DNA from: Planktothrix tepida PCC 9214
GTDB lineage: Bacteria; Cyanobacteriota; Cyanobacteriia; Cyanobacteriales; Microcoleaceae
Assembly: GCF_900009145.1 (NCBI RefSeq)
Contig: NZ_LN889782.1
Coordinates: 1,018,311 to 1,082,310 of the forward strand
Direction of reading: 5' to 3'
Length of the DNA: 64,000 bases
Both the position numbers and the translations under genes were made by a program. The first letter of the stretch is position 1, and every line of letters begins with the position of its first letter. This document shows, piece after piece, positions 9,161 through 20,800 of this stretch. A model generated the notes under the pieces. The model worked only from the letters and a program-made list of their open reading frames with translations, did no database searches and was not told where the DNA came from.

Positions 9161-9956
9161 GATTATAAGCGGTTTGTTTAATCGGTTCTAATAAATTCAA
9201 GGATAAATTAAATAGATTTAAAGCCGTCCCTCCCCCATGATAATCACTCCCCCCTGTTTTTAATAAACCGTAAGCTTCACAGAGTTTTTCTAATCGTTGA
9301 ATTTGGGAGTCACTATGATGAGGATGATACACTTCAATCCCCATTAATCCGGCTTCTAATAATTCCTGAAAGACCGTTTCAATCTTTCCCCCTTGGTATA
9401 AATAAGGATGCGCCCAAACCGGAACTGCGCCACAGGATTTTAACAGTTGAATTCCATCAAGACTCGAAAATTTGTCATATTGAACAAAGGCAGGTTTATG
9501 TTCTCCTAACCAGCGTTCAAAGGCTTCTTGGGGAGACTGAACATAACCCGCTTTTACCATTGCTCTTGCAATATGGGGACGGGCTGCTGCAACGCCTTCT
9601 CCCATTGCTTCTAACTCAATTGGATAACCAAGTTGAGCTAGTTTTTCTAGGATTTGATTGGCTCGATTTTTACGTCCATTTAAACGTTCTTTGAGGGGAT
9701 TTTCAAGTTTATTTTTATCGGGATAAAATCCTAAAATATGTAACGATCGTTCATTATAAACCGTTGATAATTCAACACCCGGTACAATTTCAATATTATA
9801 GGATGCTGCCGCTTGAAAAGCTTCTTCCCAACCGGATAAAGTATCGTGATCTGTAATCGCTAAAGCTTTCACTCCGGCTTCTGCGGCGGTAATCACCAAT
9901 TCAGTTGGGGTGAGTTGGCCATCGGAGTAGGTTGTATGACAGTGAAGTTCTAACAT
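9111..9956 (-). CDS. PHP-domain phosphoesterase (YciV/RNase AM-like)
   Basis: About 281 residues from ATG 9956 (MLELHCHTTYSDGQLTP). The frame is open further upstream, but that extension lacks conservation-like character and would cover the start of the divergent gene at 10077. PHP metal ligands are visible: HCHTTYSDG at the N-terminus, LAITDHDT at ~30, PGVELS at ~58, AHP at ~175 and a C-terminal GGSDYHG. The family hydrolyses phosphoesters, including 3',5'-bisphosphonucleotides and short RNA 5' ends in the YciV/RNase AM group; the substrate here is not known. The last 50 bp are antisense to the end of the histidine kinase gene, so the two mRNAs must overlap at their 3' ends. Confidence 0.88.
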   Translation of the reverse strand: MLELHCHTTYSDGQLTPTELVITAAEAGVKALAITDHDTLSGWEEAFQAAASYNIEIVPGVELSTVYNERSLHILGFYPDKNKLENPLKERLNGRKNRANQILEKLAQLGYPIELEAMGEGVAAARPHIARAMVKAGYVQSPQEAFERWLGEHKPAFVQYDKFSSLDGIQLLKSCGAVPVWAHPYLYQGGKIETVFQELLEAGLMGIEVYHPHHSDSQIQRLEKLCEAYGLLKTGGSDYHGGGTALNLFNLSLNLLEPIKQTAYNLKEAVIKSQIPSPYLG

Positions 9957-10076
9957 TGGTGTAATCAAATCTCTAGGGAACTGCCTGTTTTGAGTATAGT
10001 CCGGCAAATCTCGGCTTGGCTCTTGATCCTCTGAAAAGAGTTTGTTAAGATTTATGAAAATTATTAATTTTTTTAC

Positions 10077-10772
10077 ATGAGCTTTTTTCATCCCACAGAA
10101 CCCATCATCCGAAGCAAACAGAACCATATCGACATTCAAGACTTAAAAGGATTATTAAAAATAAACTTAAAATTCGGTAATATTACGTTGTTATCGAGCT
10201 TTTACACCCGAATTGACCAGGTTTTCTTACTCTGGGGCTGGATTTCGCTGATTATCTTTATTATTGCTCAGTTTTTACCCATTAGCTGGATTACCCAAGC
10301 TTACTGGTGGTCAATTCTAACGATTGTGGGCACTGTGGGAATGATAGCTTTAAGCCATTATTGGGTACAAGTTGAACGATTGACTTGGATGGTTTATTGG
10401 TGGGCGGTGTTAATGGTTTTGGGTGTGGGTTTAACAAATTTAGGGATTTTTTGGGGCTGGTCAGAGATTTTAATGAATCTTTGTCCCCTCTGGTTAGGGT
10501 TGTGTGCATTAGGCTATTTAGGAACAGGAATTGGATTGCATTCTCGTGCTTTTTTAATTGCCGGATTAATCCATTTATTGGGTATTTTTATATTGCCTTA
10601 TTTTATCGGTTGGCAATTTTTAATGAGTGGTTTAATTCTGGGTGGAACTTTATTATTTTTTGCAGAAGTTCAATGGGATATGCGATCGCAAATTGAATCC
10701 TATTTACTGACGGCTGAAGAAATTGCGTTCAACCAAGAACAACATCAACGCCGACAAATGCAGAGTTTATAG
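10077..10772 (+). CDS. Conserved cyanobacterial integral membrane protein
   Basis: 231 residues. A hydrophilic N-terminus of ~50 residues is followed by about six hydrophobic helices between residues 55 and 195 (for example ISLIIFIIAQFLPISW and FLIAGLIHLLGIFILPYFIGW), and a charged C-terminal tail (EEIAFNQEQHQRRQMQ). It is rich in Trp, as in many small cyanobacterial membrane proteins. No transporter or enzyme signature is recognisable. It is divergent from the PHP gene, with ~120 bp between the starts, so the two may share a promoter region. Function unknown. Confidence 0.8.
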   Translation: MSFFHPTEPIIRSKQNHIDIQDLKGLLKINLKFGNITLLSSFYTRIDQVFLLWGWISLIIFIIAQFLPISWITQAYWWSILTIVGTVGMIALSHYWVQVERLTWMVYWWAVLMVLGVGLTNLGIFWGWSEILMNLCPLWLGLCALGYLGTGIGLHSRAFLIAGLIHLLGIFILPYFIGWQFLMSGLILGGTLLFFAEVQWDMRSQIESYLLTAEEIAFNQEQHQRRQMQSL

Positions 10773-10886
10773 CCGATAAATAGGAGATATTATCCCTATT
10801 GCTTATTTCCTTAACCGAATCGTTAAATTATCGGGGTTACAGCTTATAATGGGAAGAAACAAATTTAATAATCATTCATTTTAGTT

Positions 10887-11486
10887 ATGACGGCTGCCAG
10901 TTTCCCGAAAATAAAATTTCTGAAAATCCCTACCTCTCCAGCTTGGGTGGAACAGGCGATCGCGAATTTAGATATCATTTTACTGGATCATTCTCACTGT
11001 GAACGCAAAGCGGCAGGAGTGGCGATTAATTTAATGTTTCGCTATCCTTCAAGTGTGAAACTCATTAAAGAATTAACCGCAATTGCTAAAGAAGAATTAG
11101 AACATTTTGAACAAGTCAATCAATGGTTAGAACGGCGAGGGGTTCCCTTAGCACCGTTATCTGCACCGCCTTATGGTACTCGTTTAAATCAACAAGTGCG
11201 ACGGGATGAACCCCAACGAATGTTAGATTTATTATTAGTTTCGGGATTAATTGAAGCCCGAAGTCATGAACGATTAGGGTTATTATCTCAATCTTGTCCT
11301 GATCCTGAACTCGCTAAATTTTATCGCGGATTAATGGCATCAGAAGCGAGACATTATGGCATTTATTGGGGATTAGCGACGACCTATTTTGAGTTAGAAA
11401 TAGTCACAAAACGCTTAGAGGAATTAGCGACTGTAGAAAGTGAATTATTATCAACATTATATCCCGAACCGAGAATTCATAGTTAA
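10887..11486 (+). CDS. miaE: tRNA-(ms2io6A) hydroxylase MiaE
   Basis: 199 residues, full length for the family. MiaE is a non-haem di-iron monooxygenase that hydroxylates the isopentenyl group of 2-methylthio-N6-isopentenyladenosine at position 37 of tRNAs reading UNN codons, using O2. The ferritin-like four-helix pattern with carboxylate and histidine iron ligands is visible: SHCERKAAG (~33-41), EELEHFEQV (~69-77), GLIEARSHERL (~120-130) and ASEARHYGIYW (~155-165). It follows the membrane protein gene by ~115 bp and precedes a GNAT gene by 22 bp, so those two are probably co-transcribed. Confidence 0.93.
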   Translation: MTAASFPKIKFLKIPTSPAWVEQAIANLDIILLDHSHCERKAAGVAINLMFRYPSSVKLIKELTAIAKEELEHFEQVNQWLERRGVPLAPLSAPPYGTRLNQQVRRDEPQRMLDLLLVSGLIEARSHERLGLLSQSCPDPELAKFYRGLMASEARHYGIYWGLATTYFELEIVTKRLEELATVESELLSTLYPEPRIHS

Positions 11487-11508
11487 AACTTTGTCTCTCT
11501 AACTCCCG

Positions 11509-11994
11509 ATGAATATTCAATATCAATCCTTTTTAATTCGAGATTGGCAACCGCAGGATCGAGAAACTGCGGCGAGTTTAATTGCTTCTGTTTTAACGGA
11601 ATATGGTTTAGGATGTGAACCCTGTGGCGCAGATATAGATGTGTACCAAGTGGAAGAATATTATCAACAGAAAGGGGGAGAATTTTGGGTAATAGAAGAG
11701 AATCATCAATTAGTGGGAACCGCAGGGTTTTACCCAATTTCGAGGGGAAATAAGGCGGTAGAAATTAGAAAAATGTATTTATTACCAGAGGTGAGGGGAA
11801 AAGGATTAGGAAAATTTTTATTATTAGAGTTAGAACGGGAGATTAAAGCAAAAGGGTTTCAAGAAATTTGGATAGAAACAGCAACAATATTAAAAGAAGC
11901 TGTCCAACTTTATGAACGTTATGGCTATGAACCGACAACAGGAGTGGAAACAAAACGCTGTGATTTGGTTTATAAAAAAGTTATTAATTCATGA
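11509..11994 (+). CDS. GNAT-family N-acetyltransferase
   Basis: 161 residues. It has the GNAT fold signature: IRDWQPQDRE near the N-terminus, the beta4 strand KAVEIRKMYLLPEVRGKGLG with the acetyl-CoA pyrophosphate loop (V-R-G-K-G-L-G, about residues 91-97), and a terminal LYERYGYEP segment. It transfers an acetyl group from acetyl-CoA to an unidentified amine. It starts 22 bp after miaE in the same direction. A perfect hairpin just downstream (12031-12048) probably terminates transcription. Confidence 0.88.
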   Translation: MNIQYQSFLIRDWQPQDRETAASLIASVLTEYGLGCEPCGADIDVYQVEEYYQQKGGEFWVIEENHQLVGTAGFYPISRGNKAVEIRKMYLLPEVRGKGLGKFLLLELEREIKAKGFQEIWIETATILKEAVQLYERYGYEPTTGVETKRCDLVYKKVINS

Positions 11995-12030
11995 GTTTTA
12001 CAGTTTAAATCTTCTCAGAAAGGTGGGGAT

Positions 12031-12048
12031 TGAGGCGTAAACGCCTCA
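12031..12048. terminator. Bidirectional terminator hairpin
   Basis: TGAGGCGTAAACGCCTCA is a perfect inverted repeat lying between the convergent GNAT gene and the next minus-strand gene. There is no strong T run on either side, so it is a hairpin with likely rather than certain terminator function. It may also be one of the genome's dispersed small palindromes. Confidence 0.55.
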
Positions 12049-12059
12049 TTACCAATTAA

Positions 12060-12503
12060 TTAGGGATTAGACTTAAAAAGTTCAAAAATTTGCCGACAGA
12101 AGAGTTTTAATTTTTCAGCAGATTCAGGTTCCGGTTGAGTTTGACCGACAAAATTCCAATTTTCAATCGTGGAGACTTTCCACTGTTGTCCTTGATGGTC
12201 ATATCCGGCTGCTTCGACACCGATCACACGGCGTGTTTTATCCACAGGATCATGATAAAACCGAATTTCAATTAAAATACAACGACTTTGTAACAACCGA
12301 CTGCGACCCGGAAAGTGAAAACCGATGTCAATCGAATCAGGATCAACCAGTTCCCTTGTTTCTGGGTCATTTGTCCACGGTTTGAGATCCACCCGCGCAT
12401 CAGGAAATTGAACTTTAAATAAATTGACAACCGATGCGATTTTGCTGGCAATTACCACGTTATTAGCCTGTTCAGCAGCGTTCACGAAACCACTCTCCTC
12501 CAA
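12060..12503 (-). CDS. Conserved cyanobacterial hypothetical protein
   Basis: 147 residues, soluble, beginning MEESGFVNAAEQANN. It has a helical N-terminal ~35 residues and then an alternating beta-rich core (ARVDLKPWTNDPETRE, IDIGFHFPGRSRLLQSRCILIEIRF, RRVIGVEAAGYDHQGQQW). No catalytic motif, cysteine cluster or membrane segment is visible. I know such proteins only as cyanobacterial conserved hypotheticals. It is transcribed towards the GNAT gene and separated from it by the hairpin at 12031-12048. Confidence 0.7.
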   Translation of the reverse strand: MEESGFVNAAEQANNVVIASKIASVVNLFKVQFPDARVDLKPWTNDPETRELVDPDSIDIGFHFPGRSRLLQSRCILIEIRFYHDPVDKTRRVIGVEAAGYDHQGQQWKVSTIENWNFVGQTQPEPESAEKLKLFCRQIFELFKSNP

Positions 12504-12821
12504 AATAATACTCTGAGTGCCTTTAATTAACTTATGTTAACTACAGATGATTGATTACAGACTGTTAACGGTAAACACTCCCCAGAGAATCTTAAAATTT
12601 CAATCAAAAGTCTACTTTTTACAAAAATTAACACAAAAAGCTGAATCCAGGGAGGAAAACAAGAGTTATAAACTTGATTTGATCAGCAAAGAATAGAGTT
12701 GTTTCGTCAAGGCTTGTCAACTTGATCTGACTTAATCTATCCATTAGAATTAAAGTAGAGAATAATAGATGATTCTGACTAAAAAGTGGGTCAGTGGTCA
12801 CATCTAAGGATGACACCAGCT
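12504..12821. other. AT-rich divergent intergenic region
   Basis: This 318-bp stretch lies between the divergent 12060-12503 gene and the response regulator. It should hold promoters for both. I see AT-rich sequence but no boxes I can assign with confidence, and no convincing small gene. Confidence 0.5.
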
Positions 12822-14723
12822 ATGAGAATTTTATTGGTAGAAGATGATTCAAGTTTTGCAACAATGATTCAAGAATTATTAAGTCACCACTATTATCTAG
12901 TGGATGTAGCTTATGATGGAGAAATGGGCTGGAAACTAGCAGAAGCTTTTGAATATGATCTGATTTTATTAGATTTGATGTTGCCTAAATTAGATGGTTT
13001 AAATTTTTGTAAAAAACGGCGACAAAAAGATGATCGCACCCCAATTTTATTAATCACAGGTGAAGATAATAGTACCACAAAAGTAGCGGGTTTAGATGCT
13101 GGGGCTGATGATTATCTGGTTAAACCCTTTGATTTAGAAGAATTATTAGCTCGAATTCGAGCTTTATTAAGACGAGGACATGATGCCTTAAATCCTTTAA
13201 TAGAATGGGGGCTTCTGAATCTTGATCCTAGCAATTGTCAAGTCACTTATGGTAATCAATGCCTTAATTTGACGGCTAAAGAATATGCCTTATTAGAACT
13301 TTTTTTACGCTATCCGCAACGAATTTTTAGCCAAGCATCTCTGTTAGATCATCTGTGGTCTTATGATGAACCTCCATCCGAAAATGCGGTACGGACTCAT
13401 ATTAAAAGCCTGCGAAAAAAACTTAAAAATGCAGGGGCGAATGAAGTTATTGAAACGATTTATGGGTTAGGATATCGGTTAAAAGAAATGGCTGAAAACT
13501 CTTTATTAGTAAAATCTCAGCCTCCAGTTTGTAATTCCAAAAAAACTCAATCTTTAAATTTAAACCAAATTTGGCAGAAACAAAAATATAAATATTTTGA
13601 ACGAATTAATATTATTGAGAATGCAGTGCAATCCTTAAAAACCAATGCTTACACCTTAGAAATTCAGCAAAAAGCCTTGATGGAAGCCCATACGCTGGTC
13701 GGTTCATTAGGAGCTTTTGGGTTTAAAGAAGCCTCTAATCTTTCTCGTCAAATCGAACAATTATTAAAAGCAAAATATGAAAAAGATGAATTGGATTATC
13801 AATATTTATCGGATTTAATTCAAAAAATTAAAGATCTCTTAAATCACCCCTTATCAGAACCTTCTTCTTCTATTTCACCCCCCCCTTTACCTTTTCCCTA
13901 TTTAAACGCTCCTAAACTGTTAATTGTAGATGATGATCAAAGTTTAGCAGAAGCATTAGTCACCGAAGCACTGGCGAAGGGAATAATGGCTAGTGCCACC
14001 TATAGCCCAGAACAAGCCCGCCAGAAATTGCAACACAATTTCTCGGATGTTGTCCTTTTAGATTTAAGCTTTCCTGAGTCTACAGAATCGGGGTTTGAAC
14101 TATTAGCAGAACTTGCCATCCAAAACCCTCCGATTCCAGTCATTGTGTTTACGGCTCAAGAAAGTTTTGCTGACCGTGTAAAAGTTGCCCGTTTAGGAGG
14201 ACGAGGCTTTTTACAAAAACCTATTTCTCCGGCTGAAGTGATAGAAACCGTTAGTAAAGTTTTGCAAAAATCTCAATCTAATGTGGATAAATTATTAATT
14301 GTTGATGATAACTTAGAAATTTTAGATTGGTTGCGGACGGTATTACAACCTTGGGGATTACAATTAATTTTACTTGATGATCCCCAGCAATTTTGGAGTA
14401 CCCTAGAACAATCTAACCCCGACTTACTGATTTTAGGGATTCATTTACCCGGTGTGAGTGGAGTAGAACTGTGTCAAGTTGTTCGTAATGATCCTAAATG
14501 GAATGACTTACCTGTGCTGATGCTTTCCTCTCAAAGGGATTCAGAAATTGTGCAGCAAGTGTTTATGGCAGGGGCGGATGATTATATTCAAAAACCCATT
14601 GTTGAGCCTGAACTCATTGCCCGCGTCTTTAATCGCCTAGAACGGAGTCAACTCAGGCGTAAAATTGTTGCTCAATGTTATCTGGGTACTAACCCGAACC
14701 CAAATCCGTTTAAAATGGAATGA
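12822..14723 (+). CDS. Hybrid response regulator REC-wHTH-HPt-REC-REC
   Basis: About 634 residues from ATG 12822 (MRILLVEDD). In-frame starts at 12810 and 12786 are possible but add atypical residues. Domains in order: REC1 (acceptor Asp51 in LILLDLMLP, KPFD at the end); OmpR/PhoB winged helix (~125-220, NLTAKEYALLELFL, VRTHIKSLRKKL, IYGLGYRL); HPt-type helix bundle with His290 in EAHTLVGSLGAFG; REC2 (~365-480, LLDLSFPES); REC3 (~488-610). REC3 has Gly at the acceptor position (LLILGIHLPGVSG, codon 14436), so it cannot be phosphorylated there although its acidic pocket and QKP loop remain. It is likely a transcription factor and relay node working with the large kinase 100 bp downstream. Confidence 0.92.
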   Translation: MRILLVEDDSSFATMIQELLSHHYYLVDVAYDGEMGWKLAEAFEYDLILLDLMLPKLDGLNFCKKRRQKDDRTPILLITGEDNSTTKVAGLDAGADDYLVKPFDLEELLARIRALLRRGHDALNPLIEWGLLNLDPSNCQVTYGNQCLNLTAKEYALLELFLRYPQRIFSQASLLDHLWSYDEPPSENAVRTHIKSLRKKLKNAGANEVIETIYGLGYRLKEMAENSLLVKSQPPVCNSKKTQSLNLNQIWQKQKYKYFERINIIENAVQSLKTNAYTLEIQQKALMEAHTLVGSLGAFGFKEASNLSRQIEQLLKAKYEKDELDYQYLSDLIQKIKDLLNHPLSEPSSSISPPPLPFPYLNAPKLLIVDDDQSLAEALVTEALAKGIMASATYSPEQARQKLQHNFSDVVLLDLSFPESTESGFELLAELAIQNPPIPVIVFTAQESFADRVKVARLGGRGFLQKPISPAEVIETVSKVLQKSQSNVDKLLIVDDNLEILDWLRTVLQPWGLQLILLDDPQQFWSTLEQSNPDLLILGIHLPGVSGVELCQVVRNDPKWNDLPVLMLSSQRDSEIVQQVFMAGADDYIQKPIVEPELIARVFNRLERSQLRRKIVAQCYLGTNPNPNPFKME

Positions 14724-14826
14724 GGGATGCTTATTAAATCAGATACAATTAATTCCAGAGTAAAATTTTACCATAAATCAATAAAAATCCCCTTGTAGAA
14801 CTTAATATTAATTTAATTTTTATCCT

Positions 14827-17800
14827 ATGGCTATCTCAGAAGTTGTTTCTTCCTTTCCTGAACCAAACTATCAAGTTATTTATGCCTCAACTTGGGATGA
14901 GCGATGGCAAATCAATCAACTCTTGGGAGTCATTCACGATTTGATCCTGATGGTGGATAGTGAACATCAAGAAATTCAAGTTTTACCCACTCAAGCCCCA
15001 GCTGATTTAACCTTTGAATCTAACCGAATTGAGTTGATTTTGCAACAGCTACAAAACAAAAATCAGTCTCCTGAATCAATCTCAATCCTTCAAGCAGTTT
15101 TAACCGAGCAAAGAGCCCGTAAAATTATCTATGAATACAATCATGACCCAAAAAATTATAGAATTTTAACAGAAATTTATCCCTTATCAACAACTGTTGT
15201 AATGGTGGGAATTAAGGATATTAGTGACTGTCCAGAGGGAGAAATTGTTCTGCAAAATCCATCGAAACAACCGGATAGCAAAACCCCTCTTCCCGCCTTA
15301 CAAACAACCCATCAATGTTTAAGAAAGCAAATTGAAGAACGACAACGGCTTGAAAACCACCTGCATACTCGTAAAACAGAGTTAGAAACTTTAATGGATA
15401 ATGCGGGAGATTGTATTGTCCGCCTCGATCAAAAATTTCGCTATCTGTATGCTAATCGTAGAGTTACTTTCCTATTAGGAATTCCTCAAAAAAAATTGCT
15501 GGGAAAAACAAATCAAGAATTAGGTCTTCCTCTATCAATTTGTAAGCAGTGGGATTGGCACGCTCAACTTATTTTAGATACAGGTCGGCCGCAACAATTT
15601 GAGTTCGACTTAGAAACCGATGAAGGATATCGGTCATTTCAAACCTTAATGGTTCCTGAAGTTCAATATCAAGGAAAAATTAAAACTTTATTAGCAACAA
15701 CACGAGATATTACCCAGCAAAAAACTGCCTTAGCTGAACTCAAGCAACAAAATAAATTTTTGAAATTATTAACAGAAATTACCTTAAAAATACGTCAATC
15801 TTTACAAATTAATTTAATTTTAAAAACAACGGTTGATGAGGTACAAAAGGTTTTAAATGTTGATCGAGTGATCATATTAAAATTAAATTCATCTAAGGGA
15901 GGAACCATTGTTCAAGAAGCTGTTTTACCTCAATGGTCATCTTTATTAGGTCAAAGAATTTATGCTTTGGATTTGAATCTGCACGCTCCCGATTCTGCTC
16001 TGGGTGATCAAGTCATTAGTTTTGCCGATGTTGAGCAAAGTAATTTAGAAGCTGGCTATTTACAGTTAATGCAATATTTTCAAGTGAAAGCTAGTTTAAT
16101 TATTCCGATTTCGTTGGGAGAAGAAGAGAGTGAGATGACTCTAAACAAACAACAAAATTATCCAGAAGATGTCTACAATTCTTCAAAATTATGGGGATTT
16201 CTGATCATTCATCAATGTGTAGAAACTCGACAATGGGCGACTTTAGAAATCAACTTTTTAAAACAACTCGCAGCCCAAGTGGGAATTGCCTTAAGACAAG
16301 CAGAATTAATAGCAGAATTAAACCAAGCTCATCAGTATTTGTCCTGCCATTTTGATAATTCCCCCTTAGCCGTTATTGAGTGGGATCAACAACTGAGAAT
16401 TAAACGCTGGTCATCCCAAGCTGAGAGAATTTTTGGCTGGACAGCTAGTGAAATGTTAGGTCAACAATGGTCACAATTTCAGGGCGTTTTTGCCACGGAT
16501 GAGTTAGAAGTAACACAACAACTAATTTCCTTAATTGATGGTACGCAAACCCATCAAATTCTGGAAACTCAAAATCGGACTCAAGACGGTAGAGTGATTG
16601 ATTGTGAGTGGTATAATTCCGTTGTTCGAGATGAAGATGGCTGTTTAGTATCCCTATTATCTTTAGCTCAAAATGTGAGCGATCGCAAACAAGCTGACCA
16701 AGCTTTAATTCAAAGTGAAGAGCGATTTCGTACTATTTTTGAACAAGCGGCTGTCGGATTTGCCCTGGTTGATCCGGTGGGAAAAATGCTCCGCGTGAAT
16801 CAACGTTATTGTGATATTACAGGATATTCTGAAAAAGAATTAATTGGTCAAACGGTTCATAATCTGATCGATTCCCAAGATTTAGAAGAAATTGATGAGT
16901 TCAACTGTTTTCAAGAAGACGGTTTTCTCAAAAAATTTTCCTTAGAAAAACAGTATATTCGCGCCAATGGGAAATTAAATTGGGTACAAATTTTTGTTTC
17001 TCCTCTGAAGGGATTATGGCAAGGAAACAACTATATTGTCTTAGCTTTAGAAGATATTCAAGAACGCAAACAAACCGAAGAAGCGTTGCGAAAAAGTGAA
17101 GAACGATGGCAACTGGCTTTAAGAGGAAATAACGATGGAATTTGGGATTGGAATGTTCAATCCCATGAAGTTTTTTTCTCCCCGCGCTGGAAAGAAATGT
17201 TAGGGTATGAGGAACAAGAAACCTGTGAACATTTAACTCAATGGAAAAAACGAGTTCATCCTGATGATTTACCGGGGGTGATGAAGGCAATTCGAGACCA
17301 TTTAGATCAAAAAACACCCTTTTATATTACCGAACATCGCGTACAATGCAAAGATGGCAGTTATAAATGGATTTTAGACCGGGGCCAAGCTCTTTGGGAT
17401 GAAGCTGGAAATGTGCTCCGAATGGTGGGATCTTATACGGATATTAGCGATCGCAAACGAGTAGAACAAGAAATTAAACAAACCCGAAATTTCTTAAAAA
17501 CGATTATTGATCATTTACCCGTTGCTGTCTTTGTTAAAAGTGGAAAACCTGAAGAATTTGGAGTGATTAAACTTTGGAATAAAACCTGTGAACTGCTGTT
17601 TGGTTTAACCGCAGAAAAATCCGTTGGACGCTGTGTTGATCTAGACTTTCCCCTAGAACAAGCTAACTTTTTTGAACAAAAAGATCGAGCCGCTTTTACC
17701 CAAGGATTTCCTGAAGATATTCTCGAAGAAGAAATCGATAGTCAAAGTTTAGGGAAACGACTCTTGCATACCCTAAAAATTCCCCTTTATGATGAGCAGA

Positions 17801-20800
17801 ATAACCCTGAATACTTAATTTGTATTTCTGAAGATATTACGGAGCGTAAACAGGCAGAAATAGCGTTAAAACAAAGCGAAGCTCGCTATAGTTCTATGAC
17901 TAATGATGTTTTAGATAAATCTGCTGTCGGAATTTTCATTTTAGATGCTAACTTTCATATTGTTTGGATTAATCAAGCTTTAGAAAATTACTTTGGAGTT
18001 CAACGAGAAACGATTATTGGTCAAGATAAACGAAACTTAATTCAAGAACACATTAAATATCTCTTTGAAGACCCTGAAAGTTTTGCTCAACGGGTTCTAG
18101 CCACCTATAATAATAATCAATATATTGAACATTTTGAATGCCATATTCTGCCGACGGAAACCCGCGAGGAACGCTGGTTAGAACATATTAGCCAACCCAT
18201 TCAAAGCGGACTTTATGCCGGAGGTCGAATTGAACATTATACAGATATTACAGATCGCAAACGGGCAGAAGAAGAATTACACCGGGTTAACCGAGCTTTA
18301 AGAACTATTAGTGACTGTAATCAAGCCTTAGTCAGAGCCACGACAGAAACGGAATTATTAAATGCTGTTTGTCAGATTTTAGTTGATGTCGGTGGCTATC
18401 ATTTTGCTTGGGTGGGTTATCCACAACTGACCGCAGAAAAACAAATTATTCCGGTTGCTAGAGCCGGATTTGAATCGGGCTATTTAGACAATTTAACGAT
18501 TACTTGGAATAATAATAAATCAGATCAAGGGCCATCGGGAACGGCTGTCAGAACAGGAAAAACCTGTGTTTTTCAAAATATTTTGATCAATTCCCAGGAT
18601 GCACCTTGGAAAAAACAGGCGCAACAACGGGGTTATGCGTCCTCCATCGCCCTGCCTTTAATTATGACCCCAGACCAGCAAGAACAACATTTAGACAAAG
18701 AATTGACAACGGTTGTCGCTGAACCTTTTACTCCGATTCCCTTTGCTGTTCTCAACTTATATTCAACTCAAGCCAATGCTTTTAATCAAGCCGAAGTGAA
18801 ATTACTCAAAGAATTGGTGGATGATATTGTCTATGGAATTGTAGCCTTAAGAATTCGAGCATCCCATGCAGAAACCGAGAAAAAATTCCGGCAATTAGCA
18901 GAGAATATTGATGATGTTTTTTGGATTACAAATGCTCAAGGTAATCAAATTATTTATGTGAGTTCCGCCTATCAAAAAATTTGGCGGCGAGATTCTACCG
19001 AACTTTATGAAAATTTCCAAACTTTTATTGATAGCATTCACCCCGATGATCAACAGCGTGTCTTACCAGCATTACAAAGTCTTGATGGGGTAGGATTTGA
19101 TTTAGAATATCGCATCCTTCGCCCCGATGGATCTTGCCGTTGGATTTGGGATCGAGGATTTCCAATTCTCAATGAAACCGGACAATTAGAACGTCGAGCC
19201 GGAATTGCTAAAGATATCACCCATCGCAAACAAACCGAACAATTATTGCGACAAAATAATGAAGAATTAGAACTACGGGTGGTGCAACGAACGGCAGAAT
19301 TAGAAACAGCTAACGAACGATTACAATTTGAATTAATGCAGCGACATCGCACGGAATTTAAACTGCGAAAAAGTGAAGAACAATATCGAACTTTAGTCAA
19401 AAATTTCCCCAATGGGGCTGTATTTTTAGTTGATCCCGATTTTCGGTATACCATTGCCGATGGCATGGGATTAGTCGCCAAGGGATTATCTCGATATCTG
19501 TTAGAAGGAAAAACGATTTGGCAAGCGTTGCCATCCTCTTTATTAAAAACCGTTGAACCGTTATATCGGTCTGCATTAGCTGGAGAAGTCACGATTTCAG
19601 AAGTGGAATATGACGGGCGAATTTATTATCATCAAGCCTTACCCGTTCGCAATGAACAGGGAGAAATTTTAGCCGGAATGGTCGTGATGCAGGATATTAC
19701 AGAGAGCAAACAAGCGGAGGCAGAACGAGATAAACTGATTGCTATTATTGAAGCAACTCCTGACTTTATTTCCTCAGCAAAACCTGAAGGAGAAGTCGTT
19801 TATTATAACCAATCTGCTCGCCGAATGTTAGGATTAGATATAGAGGGAAAAATCACTGATCAAATTATTCCTAAAAATCATCCCCAATGGGCAAATAATA
19901 TCATTGACAATGAAGGAATCCCTACAGCAGTTCGAGACGGATCTTGGATTGGTGAAACTTCATTAATTAGTTATGATGGACGAGAAATTCCCCTTTCTCA
20001 ACTGATTATTGCCCATAAAAATAATGAAGGACAGGTACACCTTTTATCTACCATTGCCCGCGATATTACAGAACAGAAACAAAGTCAAGCAAATTTACGC
20101 GAAGCCGAACGACGGTGGCGGAGTTTATTAGAAAATGTTCGGCTATTAGTGGTGGGATTGGATCGTCAGGGGAAAGTTGAATATGTTAATCCTTTTTTCC
20201 TGGAAATTACGGGGTATACCCAAACGGAAGTTTTAGGGAAAAATTGGCTAGATAGTTTTAAATCCAATCCGACTCAACGGCCAAGCTTGCCTCAATTTTC
20301 TGACTTATTAGATTATTATTTTAAACCCTATGATCAACAGTTGATTTTAACGAAGTCAGGAGAAGAAAAAATTATTGCTTGGAATAATACCGTCTTGAAA
20401 AATTTACAAGGAAATGCCATTGGGATGATGAGTATTGGGGAAGATATTACCGAACGCTATGCCATCGAACGAATGAAAGATGAATTTATTTCCGTTGTCA
20501 GTCATGAATTACGAACGCCATTAACCTCAATTCATGGGGGATTAAATTTATTATCTACCGGGTTAGTGAAACCGAACACTGAACGCGGCCAACACGTCAT
20601 GAAAATTGCCGCAGAAAGTGCGGAACGGTTAGTGAGATTGGTTAACGATATCTTAGAATTAGAACGGTTAGAATCGGGTAAAATTTGTCTATCCAAACAA
20701 GAAGTCAATGCGACAGATTTACTCTTGCGGGCAACGGAACAAATGCAGGTGATGGCTAATCGAGCCGGGATTAATTTACAAGCTTGTAGTCAAAACCTAG

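Noticed and set aside
9957..10139. N-terminal extension of the PHP protein
   Set aside because: Overlaps the start of the divergent membrane protein gene, and the PHP fold begins at ATG 9956.
12628..12816. 62-codon minus-strand frame upstream of the response regulator
   Set aside because: It covers the likely promoter and has no coding character.
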